Assembly (NCBI RefSeq): GCF_023954305.1
Contig: NZ_JAMLIG010000001.1
Span: forward strand, 2,542,001-2,606,000
DNA: 64,000 nucleotides
From: Mesorhizobium sp.
Lineage (GTDB): Bacteria; Pseudomonadota; Alphaproteobacteria; Rhizobiales; Rhizobiaceae
Direction of reading: 5' to 3'
Each line of letters opens with the position of its first letter. Position 1 is the first letter of the stretch. The position numbers and the translations under genes were made by a program. A model generated the notes under the pieces. It was not told the DNA's origin, made no database searches, and saw only the letters and a list, made by a program, of their open reading frames with translations. Below are positions 42,039 through 50,814 of the stretch, piece by piece.

Positions 42039-42785
42039 TCACACCCCCAGATAGGATTTGACGCGGCCCATGTCGGCCTCGAGCTCGGCGTTGGACAGGA
42101 TGTCGACGACCTTGCCGTTCTCGACGACGACGTGGCGATCGGCGACCATGCGCGCGAAGCGGAGGTTCTGCTCGACCAGGACGATGGTGAACCCCTGCGC
42201 CTTCAGTCGCTGGATGATCTCGCCGATTTCCTTGACGACGACCGGGGCAAGGCCCTCGCTCGGTTCGTCCAACAGCAGCAGCCGCGAACCGGTGCGCAGG
42301 ATGCGGGCGATCGCCAGCATCTGCTGTTCGCCGCCCGAGAGCTTGGTGCCCTGGCTTCCGGCCCTCGCCTTGAGATTCGGGAAGGTGGCGTAGAGCTGCT
42401 CGTCGGTCATCCCGCCGTCGCGCAGCACCGGCGGCAGGAACATGTTTTCCCGAACCGACAGCGACGAGAAGATCGCGCGCTCCTCCGGGCAGTAGCCGAT
42501 GCCGAGGCGGGCGATCTGGAAGGTGCGCTTGCCGACCAGTTCGGTGCCCCTGAAATTGATCGAGCCCGTGCGCTTCTGGACGAGACCCATGATCGAGCGC
42601 AGGGTCGTCGTCTTGCCCGCGCCGTTGCGGCCGATGAGGGTGAGCAGCTCGCCCTCGCGCACGTCGAAGGACATGCCGTGCAGCACCTTCGATTCCGCGT
42701 ACCAGGCGCTCAGATTGTCGACCTTCAGCATCGGGGCGGGGGTCACCGCCGCGCTCGCTTCCCGCATCGTGGCGAGACTATTCAT
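42039..42785 (-). CDS. livF: LivF-type ABC transporter ATPase
   Basis: A 248-aa ATPase of normal LivF length, apart from an ~18-residue lead. Walker A GRNGAGKTTTL (~52-62), signature LSGGEQQMLAIARIL, Walker B LLLLDEPSEGLAP and VEQN. Overlaps livG by 8 bp. It offers a useful comparison with the 484-aa LivF at 10482, since it ends soon after the usual C-terminal SYLGV. Confidence 0.93.
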   Translation of the reverse strand: MNSLATMREASAAVTPAPMLKVDNLSAWYAESKVLHGMSFDVREGELLTLIGRNGAGKTTTLRSIMGLVQKRTGSINFRGTELVGKRTFQIARLGIGYCPEERAIFSSLSVRENMFLPPVLRDGGMTDEQLYATFPNLKARAGSQGTKLSGGEQQMLAIARILRTGSRLLLLDEPSEGLAPVVVKEIGEIIQRLKAQGFTIVLVEQNLRFARMVADRHVVVENGKVVDILSNAELEADMGRVKSYLGV

Positions 42786-43575
42786 CGACGCCTCCCATAT
42801 AGGCGGTGACGACCGCGGGATTGTTCGAGACCTCTTGATAGTTGCCTTCGGCCAGAACCTGGCCGTGCTGCAGCACCGTGATCTTGTCGCAGAGCGTCGA
42901 GACGACCGAGAGATTGTGCTCGACGAGGAGCACGGTGCGGCCCACGGCGGCGCGCTTGATCAGTTCGGTGATCGGGCCGACGTCCTCGTGGCCCATCCCC
43001 GCCGTCGGCTCATCGAGCAGCATGACCCGCGGCTCCAGTGCCAGTGTGGTGGCGATCTCCAGCGCGCGCTTCTTGCCGTAGGAGAGTTCGGCCGCGGGCG
43101 TGTCGCGGTTGTTGGCGAGGCCGACCTGCTCGAGCAGGTCGTCGGCGCGGGAATTGAGCGGCTCGACGGCACGCAGCGACCGCCAGAAATGATAGGCGGT
43201 GCCGTAGGATGACTGCAGCGCGACGCGGACGTTCTCTCGGGCGGTCAGGTGAGGGAAGGTGGCGGAAATCTGGAACGACCGCACCAGTCCCCGGCGCGCG
43301 ACCTCGGACGTGCGCAGCCGCGAGATGTCCTCCCCGTCGAAGACGATCCGGCCGCTGGTCGGCGCGAGCGTCTTGGTCAGGAGGTTGAAGCAGGTCGTCT
43401 TGCCGGCGCCGTTCGGTCCGATCAGGGCATGGATCGACCCGCGGCGGACGGCGAGGTTCACGTCCTTGACCGCCGCAAAGCCTGCGAAGACCTTGGTCAG
43501 CCCCTCGGCCACCAGCACATCGCCTGCGTCCGGCGCAGGGTCGGTCCGCGACGGGACCGCAGAACTGTTCGCCAT
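42778..43575 (-). CDS. livG: LivG-type ABC transporter ATPase
   Basis: A 265-aa ATPase. Walker A GPNGAGKTTCF (~52-62), signature LSYGKKRALEIATTLAL and Walker B VMLLDEPTAGMGHEDV. The ending VTAYMGGVDE is typical of LivG. It follows the acyl-CoA dehydrogenase gene by 58 bp, a gap with no clear terminator, so the importer is probably co-transcribed with the beta-oxidation genes. Confidence 0.93.
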   Translation of the reverse strand: MANSSAVPSRTDPAPDAGDVLVAEGLTKVFAGFAAVKDVNLAVRRGSIHALIGPNGAGKTTCFNLLTKTLAPTSGRIVFDGEDISRLRTSEVARRGLVRSFQISATFPHLTARENVRVALQSSYGTAYHFWRSLRAVEPLNSRADDLLEQVGLANNRDTPAAELSYGKKRALEIATTLALEPRVMLLDEPTAGMGHEDVGPITELIKRAAVGRTVLLVEHNLSVVSTLCDKITVLQHGQVLAEGNYQEVSNNPAVVTAYMGGVDE

Positions 43576-43633
43576 ATTTCCTCCCTATCGGTCCCGCGCC
43601 TGTCCCGGCGCGCGGCCCGCTACGCATCGATGC

Positions 43634-44791
43634 TCAGCTCGGCAGGCCGAGCACCGCCTTGGCAAGGATGTTTTTCTGGATCTCGTTGGAGCCGCCGAAG
43701 ATGGCCGGCGCGCGCGAATCCAGGAACAGGTTCATCGCATCGACCTCGTCGTTGCCGGCTTCGATGTCGTCGAAGTAGCGGGCATCCTCGCCGGCCAGCA
43801 GCAGCATCTCCTCGGTGATGCGCTGGTAGAGTTCGGTGGTGAAGATCTTCAGCAGCGACACGTCCGCCCCGAGTTCCCCGCCGTCGCGCAGCACCTTGGC
43901 GAAACGTTCGAAGGCGGAACCAAGATCATACAGGTCGAGCCGGTGCTTCGCATAGCGGGAATGGAAGGCCGGATCGGCGAAGGCGCCGCGGGCGCGGGCG
44001 AGCTTGTCCAGCCGCTCCATCGCGATCTCGGGACGCGTCGGCGCGCCGAGGAAGATGCGTTCGTGGCCGAGCACCGACTTCGCCACGTTCCATCCCTGGT
44101 CGACCTCGCCAACCACGTTTTCGGCCGGCACGCGGACGTTGTCGAAAAAGACTTCGCAGAAGTCGGTTTCGCCACGCAGATTCGCGATCGGACGCACCTT
44201 GACGCCCGGGCTGGTCATGTCGATGAGCAGGACGGTGATGCCCTTCTGGCGCACCTTCTCGTCGCGCGAGGTGCGCACGAGGGCGAAGATCCAGTTGGCG
44301 CAGTGCGCCAGCGTCGTCCAGATCTTCTGGCCGTTGACGACGAAATGGTCGCCGTCGCGCACCGCCGCGGTGCGCAGGCTGGCCAGATCAGAGCCAGAAT
44401 TCGGCTCCGAATAGCCCTGACACCAGATGTGCTCGCCCGAAAGGATCTTCGGCAGGTAGTGGCTCTTCTGCTCCTCCGTGCCGAAGGCGAGAAGCAGGGG
44501 GCCAATGAGGCCAAGGCCGTGGTCGGGGATGCGCGGGCAGCCGAGCCGGCCCCACTCCTCGACATAGATCATGTGCTTGGCCGGATTCAGCCCCATGCCG
44601 CCATGTTCGACCGGCCAGACCGGCGACAGCCAGCCCTCCTCATTGAGGGCATGATACCAGACGGCGACCTCGTCGAAGAGCGGCCGCTGCTTGCGCATGA
44701 AGCGCAATTCGGGCGGCAGACGCCGCTCGACCAGGTCGCGGAAAGCGGCCCGGAAGTCGTCGTCCGACAGCGCGTTCCAGTCGGTTGCCAT
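43634..44791 (-). CDS. Acyl-CoA dehydrogenase
   Basis: A 385-aa FAD-dependent acyl-CoA dehydrogenase introducing an alpha-beta double bond. Landmarks are WCQGYSEPNSGSDLASLRTA (substrate/FAD region), VNGQKIWTTLAHCANWIFAL and the C-terminal APAIFGGSNEIQKNILAKAV. It is of the type often found with a shorter partner acyl-CoA dehydrogenase (45584-46714), as in the FadE-like heteromers of sterol and bile-acid degradation. Such pairing is inference here. It overlaps the enoyl-CoA hydratase stop by one base. Confidence 0.9.
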   Translation of the reverse strand: MATDWNALSDDDFRAAFRDLVERRLPPELRFMRKQRPLFDEVAVWYHALNEEGWLSPVWPVEHGGMGLNPAKHMIYVEEWGRLGCPRIPDHGLGLIGPLLLAFGTEEQKSHYLPKILSGEHIWCQGYSEPNSGSDLASLRTAAVRDGDHFVVNGQKIWTTLAHCANWIFALVRTSRDEKVRQKGITVLLIDMTSPGVKVRPIANLRGETDFCEVFFDNVRVPAENVVGEVDQGWNVAKSVLGHERIFLGAPTRPEIAMERLDKLARARGAFADPAFHSRYAKHRLDLYDLGSAFERFAKVLRDGGELGADVSLLKIFTTELYQRITEEMLLLAGEDARYFDDIEAGNDEVDAMNLFLDSRAPAIFGGSNEIQKNILAKAVLGLPS

Positions 44792-45567
44792 CAGATCGTG
44801 TCCTTGAACACGGCCGGGCGCTTTTCGACGAAGGCGCGCATGGCCTCCTTCGAGTCCTCGTGGCGGGTCATCTCGACGGTCAGGTTCTGCTCGAAACGGT
44901 AGCCGTCGCGCAGCGGCATGTGCTCGACCGTGTTGATGGCGCGCTTGGCGAGGCTCAGTGCCTTCGGGCTCTTGGACGCGATCGTGCGGGCGATCTTCAT
45001 CGCCTCGTCCATCAGGTCTTCGAGCGGCACGCAGGCCTCGATGATGCCGCGGCGATAGGCTTCCGCCGCCGGCACGCGGTAGCCGGTGAGGATCATGCGG
45101 CGTGCGAGCGACTTGGGGAAGAGGCTCATCGTGTGGCGCGCGCCGCCCATCAGGCCGATGTCGATCTCGGGAAGGCCGAACACGGCATTGTCGGAGGCGA
45201 GTATGATGTCGGCGGCGACGATCGGCCCCATGCCGGCACCGAGCGCCGGGCCGTTGACGGCGGCGATCACCGCCTTGCCGCATTCCATGATGCAGTTCGA
45301 GACCTCGCGGGTGCGGCGCAGGTGGCGATAGGTCTCGCCCTTGATGTCGCCGACGGCCTGACGGTTCTTGATGTCGGCGCCGGCCGAGAAGATCTTGCCG
45401 CGTCCGGTGACGACGATACAGCGGACCTCCGGCGAGTCGTTGAGTTCGTCGAACACCTCGATCAGCTCTTCGGCGAATTCCTTCGAGTAGGCATTGACCG
45501 GGGGGTTGTCGAGGGTGACCACGGCGACCTTGTCGGCGATGTCGACCTTGATGAGCTTGTTCTGCAT
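44791..45567 (-). CDS. Enoyl-CoA hydratase/isomerase family protein
   Basis: A 258-aa crotonase-fold protein hydrating or isomerising an enoyl-CoA. It has GRGKIFSAGADIKNRQA (oxyanion hole), VIAAVNGPALGAGMGPIVAA (second oxyanion strand) and the catalytic region VFGLPEIDIGLMGGARHTMS. In canonical hydratases, catalytic Glu residues follow A-x-F-x-x-PE. Here GLPEIDIG retains one Glu, with MGGARH beyond. Sits between two acyl-CoA dehydrogenase genes in the same operon. Confidence 0.9.
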   Translation of the reverse strand: MQNKLIKVDIADKVAVVTLDNPPVNAYSKEFAEELIEVFDELNDSPEVRCIVVTGRGKIFSAGADIKNRQAVGDIKGETYRHLRRTREVSNCIMECGKAVIAAVNGPALGAGMGPIVAADIILASDNAVFGLPEIDIGLMGGARHTMSLFPKSLARRMILTGYRVPAAEAYRRGIIEACVPLEDLMDEAMKIARTIASKSPKALSLAKRAINTVEHMPLRDGYRFEQNLTVEMTRHEDSKEAMRAFVEKRPAVFKDTI

Positions 45568-45583
45568 GTTTTTCCTCCCGCGA

Positions 45584-46714
45584 TCAGGCCGCGTGTTCCA
45601 TATCCACGAATTCGAGGCGCATCGCTTCCGGCTGGCCGAGCGTGGCGCTGAGCGCGATGGCCCGCTTCAGGTAAAGGCCGATGTCGTGTTCGTCGGTAAA
45701 GCCCATCGCGCCGTGCAGATGGACTGCGCGGCGGCAGATCGAGGTGGCGGCGTCGCCGCAGCGCGCCTTGGCCGCGAAGACGGCCAGCCGCGCGGCTTTC
45801 TCGTCGCCCGCGGACTGCCGTGCCACAGCGTTGACGACGGAGGCGCAGGCGAATTCCGCGTCGCTCCACATGTCGACCAGGCGGTGCTGCACCGCCTGGA
45901 AACTGGCGATCGGCTTGCCGAACTGGATGCGGTCCTTGGTGTAGGCGATCGTCATTTCGACCGCCTTGCCGGCGATGCCCGCCAGTTCGGCCGCGATGGC
46001 GATCCGCGCGTTGGTCACGGCATTTTCGACAAGCGCCTCGATGCTCGGTCCACGGGCGATGACGCGGTCGGCCGCGACGCGGCAGCGCTCGAAGTGCACC
46101 CGGCCGATGGCGGCGCCGTCGACGCCCGCCCTCTCCGATAGCGAGAGGCCGGGCGCATCGGCGGGCACGGACACGGCCAGCGCTTCCCGGCCGGCATCGA
46201 CGACGACCAGAAGATCGGTCGCCGAGCTTGCACCGTCGACGAAATGGCGGTCGCCGGAAAGCACCACGCCACCTTCATCCAGGGTCGCCCTGAGCGCCGC
46301 GCCTTGCGCGTGCGGCGAAGGATCCTGCCAAGCCGGCGCCACGAACAGCTCGCCCGAAACAAGGCCGCCTGCCAGGCGGTCGCGCTCGGCGGAAGCCGGC
46401 GCGTCGCGCAGGAGAGAGGAGACGAACACGGCGCCGGCGCCGACCGGCTCGCAAATCAGCGCGCGGCCCAGCGACTCGCTGAGCACGGCCTGCTCGGCGA
46501 GGCCGAGGCCGGCGCCGCCGAGATCTTCCGGCAACAACAGGCCGGTCCAGCCAGCTTCCGCCATGGCATTCCAGAGGTCGCGGTCGATATCCGCCGATGC
46601 CGCGCGCTTGGCGCGCAGGGATGCGGCGCCCGGCCGCCGCGACGCCAGCGTCGCCACGCTGTCGCGCAGCATGGCAAGCGTGCCGTCGGGATCGTCGAAG
46701 ACTGTCTGCGGCAT
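45584..46714 (-). CDS. Acyl-CoA dehydrogenase (second, divergent form)
   Basis: A 376-aa acyl-CoA dehydrogenase-fold protein. It has LLLPEDLGGAGLGLAEQAVL, a shortened middle domain, QFGKPIASFQAVQHRLVDMW and the C-terminal RRAVHLHGAMGFTDEHDIGL. It is more divergent than its neighbour and lacks the ser-rich substrate loop seen there, a pattern of the non-catalytic or partner subunit in alpha2-beta2 dehydrogenases. The start is one of two adjacent ATGs after GGGAGGA. First gene of an operon running to livM (40174). A cluster palindrome lies 86 bp upstream of the start. Confidence 0.87.
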   Translation of the reverse strand: MPQTVFDDPDGTLAMLRDSVATLASRRPGAASLRAKRAASADIDRDLWNAMAEAGWTGLLLPEDLGGAGLGLAEQAVLSESLGRALICEPVGAGAVFVSSLLRDAPASAERDRLAGGLVSGELFVAPAWQDPSPHAQGAALRATLDEGGVVLSGDRHFVDGASSATDLLVVVDAGREALAVSVPADAPGLSLSERAGVDGAAIGRVHFERCRVAADRVIARGPSIEALVENAVTNARIAIAAELAGIAGKAVEMTIAYTKDRIQFGKPIASFQAVQHRLVDMWSDAEFACASVVNAVARQSAGDEKAARLAVFAAKARCGDAATSICRRAVHLHGAMGFTDEHDIGLYLKRAIALSATLGQPEAMRLEFVDMEHAA

Positions 46715-46799
46715 CATTCCTCCCGAATGGGCCGAACCATAGCGCCAAGGGTAGGCGATCAGTCGGCAAGTCACAATCGCTGCATCGTTATGCAGGTTA

Positions 46800-46817
46800 C
46801 ATTCACGGATGTGAAAC
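46800..46817. promoter_or_regulatory. Operator candidate, cluster palindrome (site 1)
   Basis: Read on the minus strand: GTTTCACATCCGTGAATG, matching the core palindrome GTTTCACA-N2-TGTGAAAC at 13 of 16 defined positions. It sits between the ligase stop and the acyl-CoA dehydrogenase gene, 25 bp upstream of a GTGACT (-35-like, 46769-46774). This is the same geometry as sites 2 and 3. Confidence 0.55.
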
Positions 46818-46818
46818 G

Positions 46819-48450
46819 TCAGGCCGGCAGCGTGTAGCTCCTGAACTGCTCGCGCAGCTTGGTCTTGAGCAATTTGCCGGTCGCGGTGTGGGGCAGTTCA
46901 TCGACGAAGGCGACATCGTCGGGCAGCCACCATTTGGCCACCCGTTCCGACAGGAAGTCGAGCAGTTCCTCGCGCGATGCCTCGGCGCCGGGCTTGCGCA
47001 CGACGATGAGCAGCGGACGCTCCTGCCATTTCGGATGCGGCAGGCCGATCACCGCCGCCTCCTGTACGGCGGGATGTCCGACGGCTGCGTTCTCCAGGTC
47101 GATCGAAGAAATCCACTCGCCGCCCGACTTGATCACATCCTTGGAACGGTCGGTCAGCTGGACATAGCCCTCGGCGTCGATCCTGGCGACGTCGCCGGTG
47201 GCGAACCAGCCTTCGGCGTCGAGGACGTTTCCGCCCTCGCCTCTGAAATAGCCGCTCGCCACCCAGGGTCCGCGCACCTTGAGATCGCCCGAGACCGAAC
47301 CGTCCCTCGGCAGTTCGGAGCCGTCCTCGCCGGTGATCTTGATGTCGATCCCGTAGACCGGCCTGCCCTGCTTGGCCTGGATGTCGATCTGGTCGTCCTC
47401 GGGCAGGTCGCGATGGGCGGGAAGCAGGTTGCCGATCGTGGCGACGGGGCTCGTCTCACTCATGCCCCAGGCATGCAGGACGAAGACGCCGTGGTCGCGG
47501 CGGAAGCGTTCGATGATGGCGCGCGGCGCCGCCGACCCGCCGATCACCACGCGCTCGAGCTTGAGCTTCGACACGTCGAGGCCGGGAGTGTCGTCGATAT
47601 GCTTGAAGAAGCCGAGCCAGACGGTCGGAACGCCGAGCGAGAAGGTGCATTCCTCCTCGACGGCGAGCTCGAACAGGCTCCTGCCGTCGAGCTTCGGCCC
47701 CGGCAGCACGAGCTTGGCGCCGCACATGGCGGCGGCGTAAGGGATGCCCCAGGCGTTGACGTGGAACAGCGGCACGACCAGAAGCACGCTGTCGGCGCTC
47801 GAGAGGCGAAAGCCGTCGGCGGTGCAGACCATGAAGGAATGCAGAAGGGTCGAACGGTGCGAATAGAGCACCCCCTTCGGGTTGCCGGTGGTGCCGGACG
47901 TATAGCAGAGCGCTGAGGCCTGCCGCTCGTCGAAGACCGGCCAGTCGATGGCGTCGGGCTCTCTCGCCAGCAGGTCCTCATAGGCGACGGCGCCCTCGAC
48001 CTCTCGCGGCAGATGGCCGGTATCGGTCAGCGCCACCACATGTTCGACTGTCGCGAGCTTCGGCCGCAGCCCGGCCACCAGCCCGGCGAAGGTGATGTCG
48101 AAGAACAGGATGCGGTTCTCGGCGTGGTTGACGATGTAGTCGATCTGTTCGGGAAACAGCCGCGGGTTGACGGTGTTCAGCACGGCACCGATGCCGGAGA
48201 CGGCGAAATAGAGCTCGACATGACGGTGCGTATTCCAGGCGAGCGAGGCGACGCGGTCGCCCGGCTTGATGCCCAGCCGGCGCAGCGCATGGGCGAGCCG
48301 CGCCACGCGTTTCGCCAATTCGCGCCAGTTGGTGTTGATGAGCGGCCCCTCGCAGGTGCGGCTGACGATCTCGACGTCGGGGTGATAGCGCACCGCATGC
48401 TCGATCAGCGACGAGATCAGTAGCGGACGATCCTGCATCAGGCCCAGCAT
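46819..48450 (-). CDS. AMP-forming long-chain acyl-CoA ligase
   Basis: A 543-aa member of the ANL adenylating family (acid + ATP + CoA). Motifs: [20 protein letters not shown] (P-loop), [49 protein letters not shown] and the catalytic Lys in [13 protein letters not shown]. The ATG at 48450 is chosen over one two codons upstream because GGAGG then lies at normal spacing. It precedes acyl-CoA dehydrogenase genes and likely activates a ring-opened or side-chain acid. A cluster palindrome is ~96 bp upstream. Confidence 0.92.
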   Translation of the reverse strand: MLGLMQDRPLLISSLIEHAVRYHPDVEIVSRTCEGPLINTNWRELAKRVARLAHALRRLGIKPGDRVASLAWNTHRHVELYFAVSGIGAVLNTVNPRLFPEQIDYIVNHAENRILFFDITFAGLVAGLRPKLATVEHVVALTDTGHLPREVEGAVAYEDLLAREPDAIDWPVFDERQASALCYTSGTTGNPKGVLYSHRSTLLHSFMVCTADGFRLSSADSVLLVVPLFHVNAWGIPYAAAMCGAKLVLPGPKLDGRSLFELAVEEECTFSLGVPTVWLGFFKHIDDTPGLDVSKLKLERVVIGGSAAPRAIIERFRRDHGVFVLHAWGMSETSPVATIGNLLPAHRDLPEDDQIDIQAKQGRPVYGIDIKITGEDGSELPRDGSVSGDLKVRGPWVASGYFRGEGGNVLDAEGWFATGDVARIDAEGYVQLTDRSKDVIKSGGEWISSIDLENAAVGHPAVQEAAVIGLPHPKWQERPLLIVVRKPGAEASREELLDFLSERVAKWWLPDDVAFVDELPHTATGKLLKTKLREQFRSYTLPA

Positions 48451-48492
48451 AGGCATCTCCTCCCTGAAGCGCCGGCCTCCACCGGCGCGCGC

Positions 48493-48521
48493 AAAATCGT
48501 GGGTGGCGTTGGCCGAGTCAA
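48493..48521 (-). promoter_or_regulatory. Candidate promoter of the acyl-CoA ligase gene
   Basis: On the minus strand TTGACT (48516-48521), 17 bp and GATTTT (48493-48498) form a sigma70-like promoter, giving a leader of about 36 bases to the ATG. The palindrome at 48546-48563 would sit roughly 25-42 bp upstream of the -35, a classic activator position. Confidence 0.45.
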
Positions 48522-48545
48522 TTCGAACCGAGAATGCGAAGGGAT

Positions 48546-48563
48546 GTTTCACAGATGTGAAAC
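48546..48563. promoter_or_regulatory. Operator candidate, cluster palindrome (site 2)
   Basis: GTTTCACAGATGTGAAAC, perfect except for the two central bases, in the 183-bp divergent spacer between the acyl-CoA ligase and OYE genes. Upstream bases GAATGCGAAGGGA are also shared with site 3. It ends 71 bp before the OYE start, so it may control both directions. Confidence 0.7.
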
Positions 48564-48633
48564 TCCCGATTCGCTGAAGTCGCGGTTTGCCTTCCGCCGA
48601 GATGTCCGGCGAGATGGCTCGAGGGAGGACCAC

Positions 48634-49833
48634 GTGAGCATGCTTTTCGCAGAAGGCCGCATCGGCGGCGTCACTCTTGCCAACCGAATCGTCGTGTCCC
48701 CGATGTGCCAGTACAGCGCCGTCGACGGCGGCGCCAAGACCTGGCACCTCGTCCACCTCGGCTCGATGATGCTGTCGGGCGCGGGGCTCGTGATCGTCGA
48801 GGCGACCGCCGTGGAGCCGGTCGGCCTCGGCACCCATGGCGATCTCGGTCTGTGGAGCGATGCACAGGAGCAATCCCTTGCGAGCCTGGTGCGCGACCTG
48901 CGCAAGCTGTCGCCGGCGAAGCTCGGCATCCAGCTTGGCCATTGCGGTCGCAAGGCCGCGACGCGGACGATCCCCGAACGCTGGCGCGGCGAGCCGCTGC
49001 CGGCGGAGGAGGGCGCCTGGCAGCCGGTCGCTCCTTCCGCGATCGCCTATGACGAAGGATGGCAGGTGCCGGATGCGCTGGACGAGGCCGGTATCCTGCG
49101 GATCGTCCAGGCCTTCGCCGACAGTGCCCGTCGCGCCCTGCGGGCCGGGTTCGACCTTCTCGAGATCCACGGCGCACATGGCTATCTGATCCATTCTTTT
49201 CTCTCCCCGATCACCAATCGCCGGACGGACCGCTGGGGCGGCTCGGCCACCAACCGCGCCCGCTTCGCGGTGGAGATCGTCCGCGCAGTGCGCGCCGTGT
49301 GGCCGCGCGAACGTGCGCTGGGCTTCCGCTTCAACTCGACGGATTGGACGCCGGAAGGCTCTACGCTCGACGAGGCGGTGGCGCTCGCCCGCCTGCTGGA
49401 AGCCGAAGGGCTGGACTATGCCGTCATGTCCTCGGGAAACATCCGCCCGGGCATCGCCATCCCGCCCGCCACGCCCGGCCACCAGGTCCCGTTCGCCCGC
49501 GCCGTGAAGGAGGCCACCGGTCTCGCGACCATGGCGGTCGGCATGATCCTCCATGCGCGGCAGGCGGAGGAGGTCGTACATTCGGGGGCTGCCGATTTCG
49601 TGGCGCTGGCGCGGCCGATGCTCGACAATCCGCGCTGGGGCCTGCATGCGGCAGCCGAACTCGGGGCAGACGTGCCGTACCCGCCCCAGTATCTGCGGGC
49701 GCGGCCGAACAACTGGCTGGGCTTCGCGCTCATGCATCCGCAGGCAAATCCCCCGCGCTCGACGCTGCAGCTCGACCGTCCGAAAAGCGTCTCGGCCTGG
49801 GACCGGCCGGCGGAGGTCGGCCGGGCAGGCTGA
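48634..49833 (+). CDS. Old Yellow Enzyme-family NADH:flavin oxidoreductase (YqjM/XenA class)
   Basis: A 399-aa FMN-dependent ene-reductase, reducing an activated C=C bond. The thermophilic-like YqjM class is shown by IVVSPMCQYSAVDGGAKTWH with its Cys, LGIQLGHCGRKAATRTIP, the substrate-binding His pair in LEIHGAHGYLIHSFLSP and NRRTDRWGGSATNRARF. The GTG start at 48634 has GGGAGGA in good position; an ATG two codons later is also possible. Divergent from the ligase. It could reduce an enone such as a terpenoid or cyclohexenone. It converges with the HAD gene with a 4-bp gap. Confidence 0.92.
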   Translation: MSMLFAEGRIGGVTLANRIVVSPMCQYSAVDGGAKTWHLVHLGSMMLSGAGLVIVEATAVEPVGLGTHGDLGLWSDAQEQSLASLVRDLRKLSPAKLGIQLGHCGRKAATRTIPERWRGEPLPAEEGAWQPVAPSAIAYDEGWQVPDALDEAGILRIVQAFADSARRALRAGFDLLEIHGAHGYLIHSFLSPITNRRTDRWGGSATNRARFAVEIVRAVRAVWPRERALGFRFNSTDWTPEGSTLDEAVALARLLEAEGLDYAVMSSGNIRPGIAIPPATPGHQVPFARAVKEATGLATMAVGMILHARQAEEVVHSGAADFVALARPMLDNPRWGLHAAAELGADVPYPPQYLRARPNNWLGFALMHPQANPPRSTLQLDRPKSVSAWDRPAEVGRAG

Positions 49834-49837
49834 GCCC

Positions 49838-50782
49838 CTACGTGCCGATGTCCTCGTCCGCGCGTCTCTTGTGGGCGGCGAGGGCCATAAGTCGCCGGTC
49901 CCGCCAGACCTGGCGTTCGCCGAGCAACGCCTCCGGCACTCTTTCGCGCCGCGCTGCCTCGATCGTCTCCAGCACCGGCCCCGCCCAGTCGACGCGCCGC
50001 TGCATCTGTCCGAACAGGTTCTCGTAGATGCCCTGGTAACGCTCGACATAGTCGCGTACGCCGCCCGGCGCATTGAGGTCGATCGTCTCGAACGGCCCCA
50101 TGAAAGACCAGCGCAGCGCTAGGCCGTCGCGGATGCCGATGTCGACGTCTTCGATGCCGGCATAGCCGTCGGCGACCAGGCGGAACGCCTCTTCGAGCAG
50201 CGCCCCCTGCAGCCGGTTCATGATGAAACCGTCCAGCTCCCGCTTCATCACGAGCGGCGCGTGCCCCGCCTCGACCAGAAGAGCACGGGTGCGCTCGACC
50301 GTCTCGGCCGATGTCCAGGGCGCCGGCACCACCTCTGCCGCGGGGATCAGGTAGGGCGGATTGAGCGGATGCACGACGAGGCAGCGGTGCCTGCCGGCCA
50401 GATGTTCCGTGAACGAGGAGGGCAGCAGCGCCGAGCTGGAGCTGGCGACGACCGCCTCCGTGTCGGCCAAGCCGTCGATCCGCGCGAACACGGCGCGTTT
50501 GACGTCGAGCTTCTCCGGCGTGTTTTCCTGCACATGGCCGGCGCCGTCGAGCGTCTCCGCCAGGTCTGTCGCGGTCGAGATCCGCGCAAGCACCTGGTCA
50601 GGCGTCTGCCCGCGTAGAAGATCGTTGGCCTGGAGATCGCCGAGTACCCCGGCGATATAGTCCCGCGCCCCCTCGCTCGCAGCGGGAACCTCGTCCCACA
50701 TGACGACCTGGTGGCCGGCGCGGGCGAAGCTGATCGCCCAGGCGCGCCCGATGAAGCCACTGCCGACGATGGCGACCTTCAT
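49838..50782 (-). CDS. 3-hydroxyacyl-CoA dehydrogenase family protein
   Basis: A 314-aa NAD-dependent dehydrogenase of the short lambda-crystallin-like branch. Rossmann loop MKVAIVGSGFIGRAWAISFA, catalytic region VVHPLNPPYLIPAAEVVPAP with the conserved His, and DGFIMNRLQGALLEEAFRLV. The family covers 3-hydroxybutyryl-CoA, L-gulonate and L-carnitine dehydrogenases. In this context, oxidation of a 3-hydroxyacyl-CoA is most likely. It lies 32 bp after the flavin monooxygenase gene on the same strand. Confidence 0.88.
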   Translation of the reverse strand: MKVAIVGSGFIGRAWAISFARAGHQVVMWDEVPAASEGARDYIAGVLGDLQANDLLRGQTPDQVLARISTATDLAETLDGAGHVQENTPEKLDVKRAVFARIDGLADTEAVVASSSSALLPSSFTEHLAGRHRCLVVHPLNPPYLIPAAEVVPAPWTSAETVERTRALLVEAGHAPLVMKRELDGFIMNRLQGALLEEAFRLVADGYAGIEDVDIGIRDGLALRWSFMGPFETIDLNAPGGVRDYVERYQGIYENLFGQMQRRVDWAGPVLETIEAARRERVPEALLGERQVWRDRRLMALAAHKRRADEDIGT

Positions 50783-50814
50783 GCCTGCCTCCCATGCCGC
50801 TCCGGCCGGCGCCG

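Noticed and set aside
46819..50073. A 1084-codon open frame that includes the acyl-CoA ligase.
   Set aside because: Homology to AMP-forming ligases begins at 48450. The upstream 541 codons are antisense to the OYE gene, Arg-rich and without family features.
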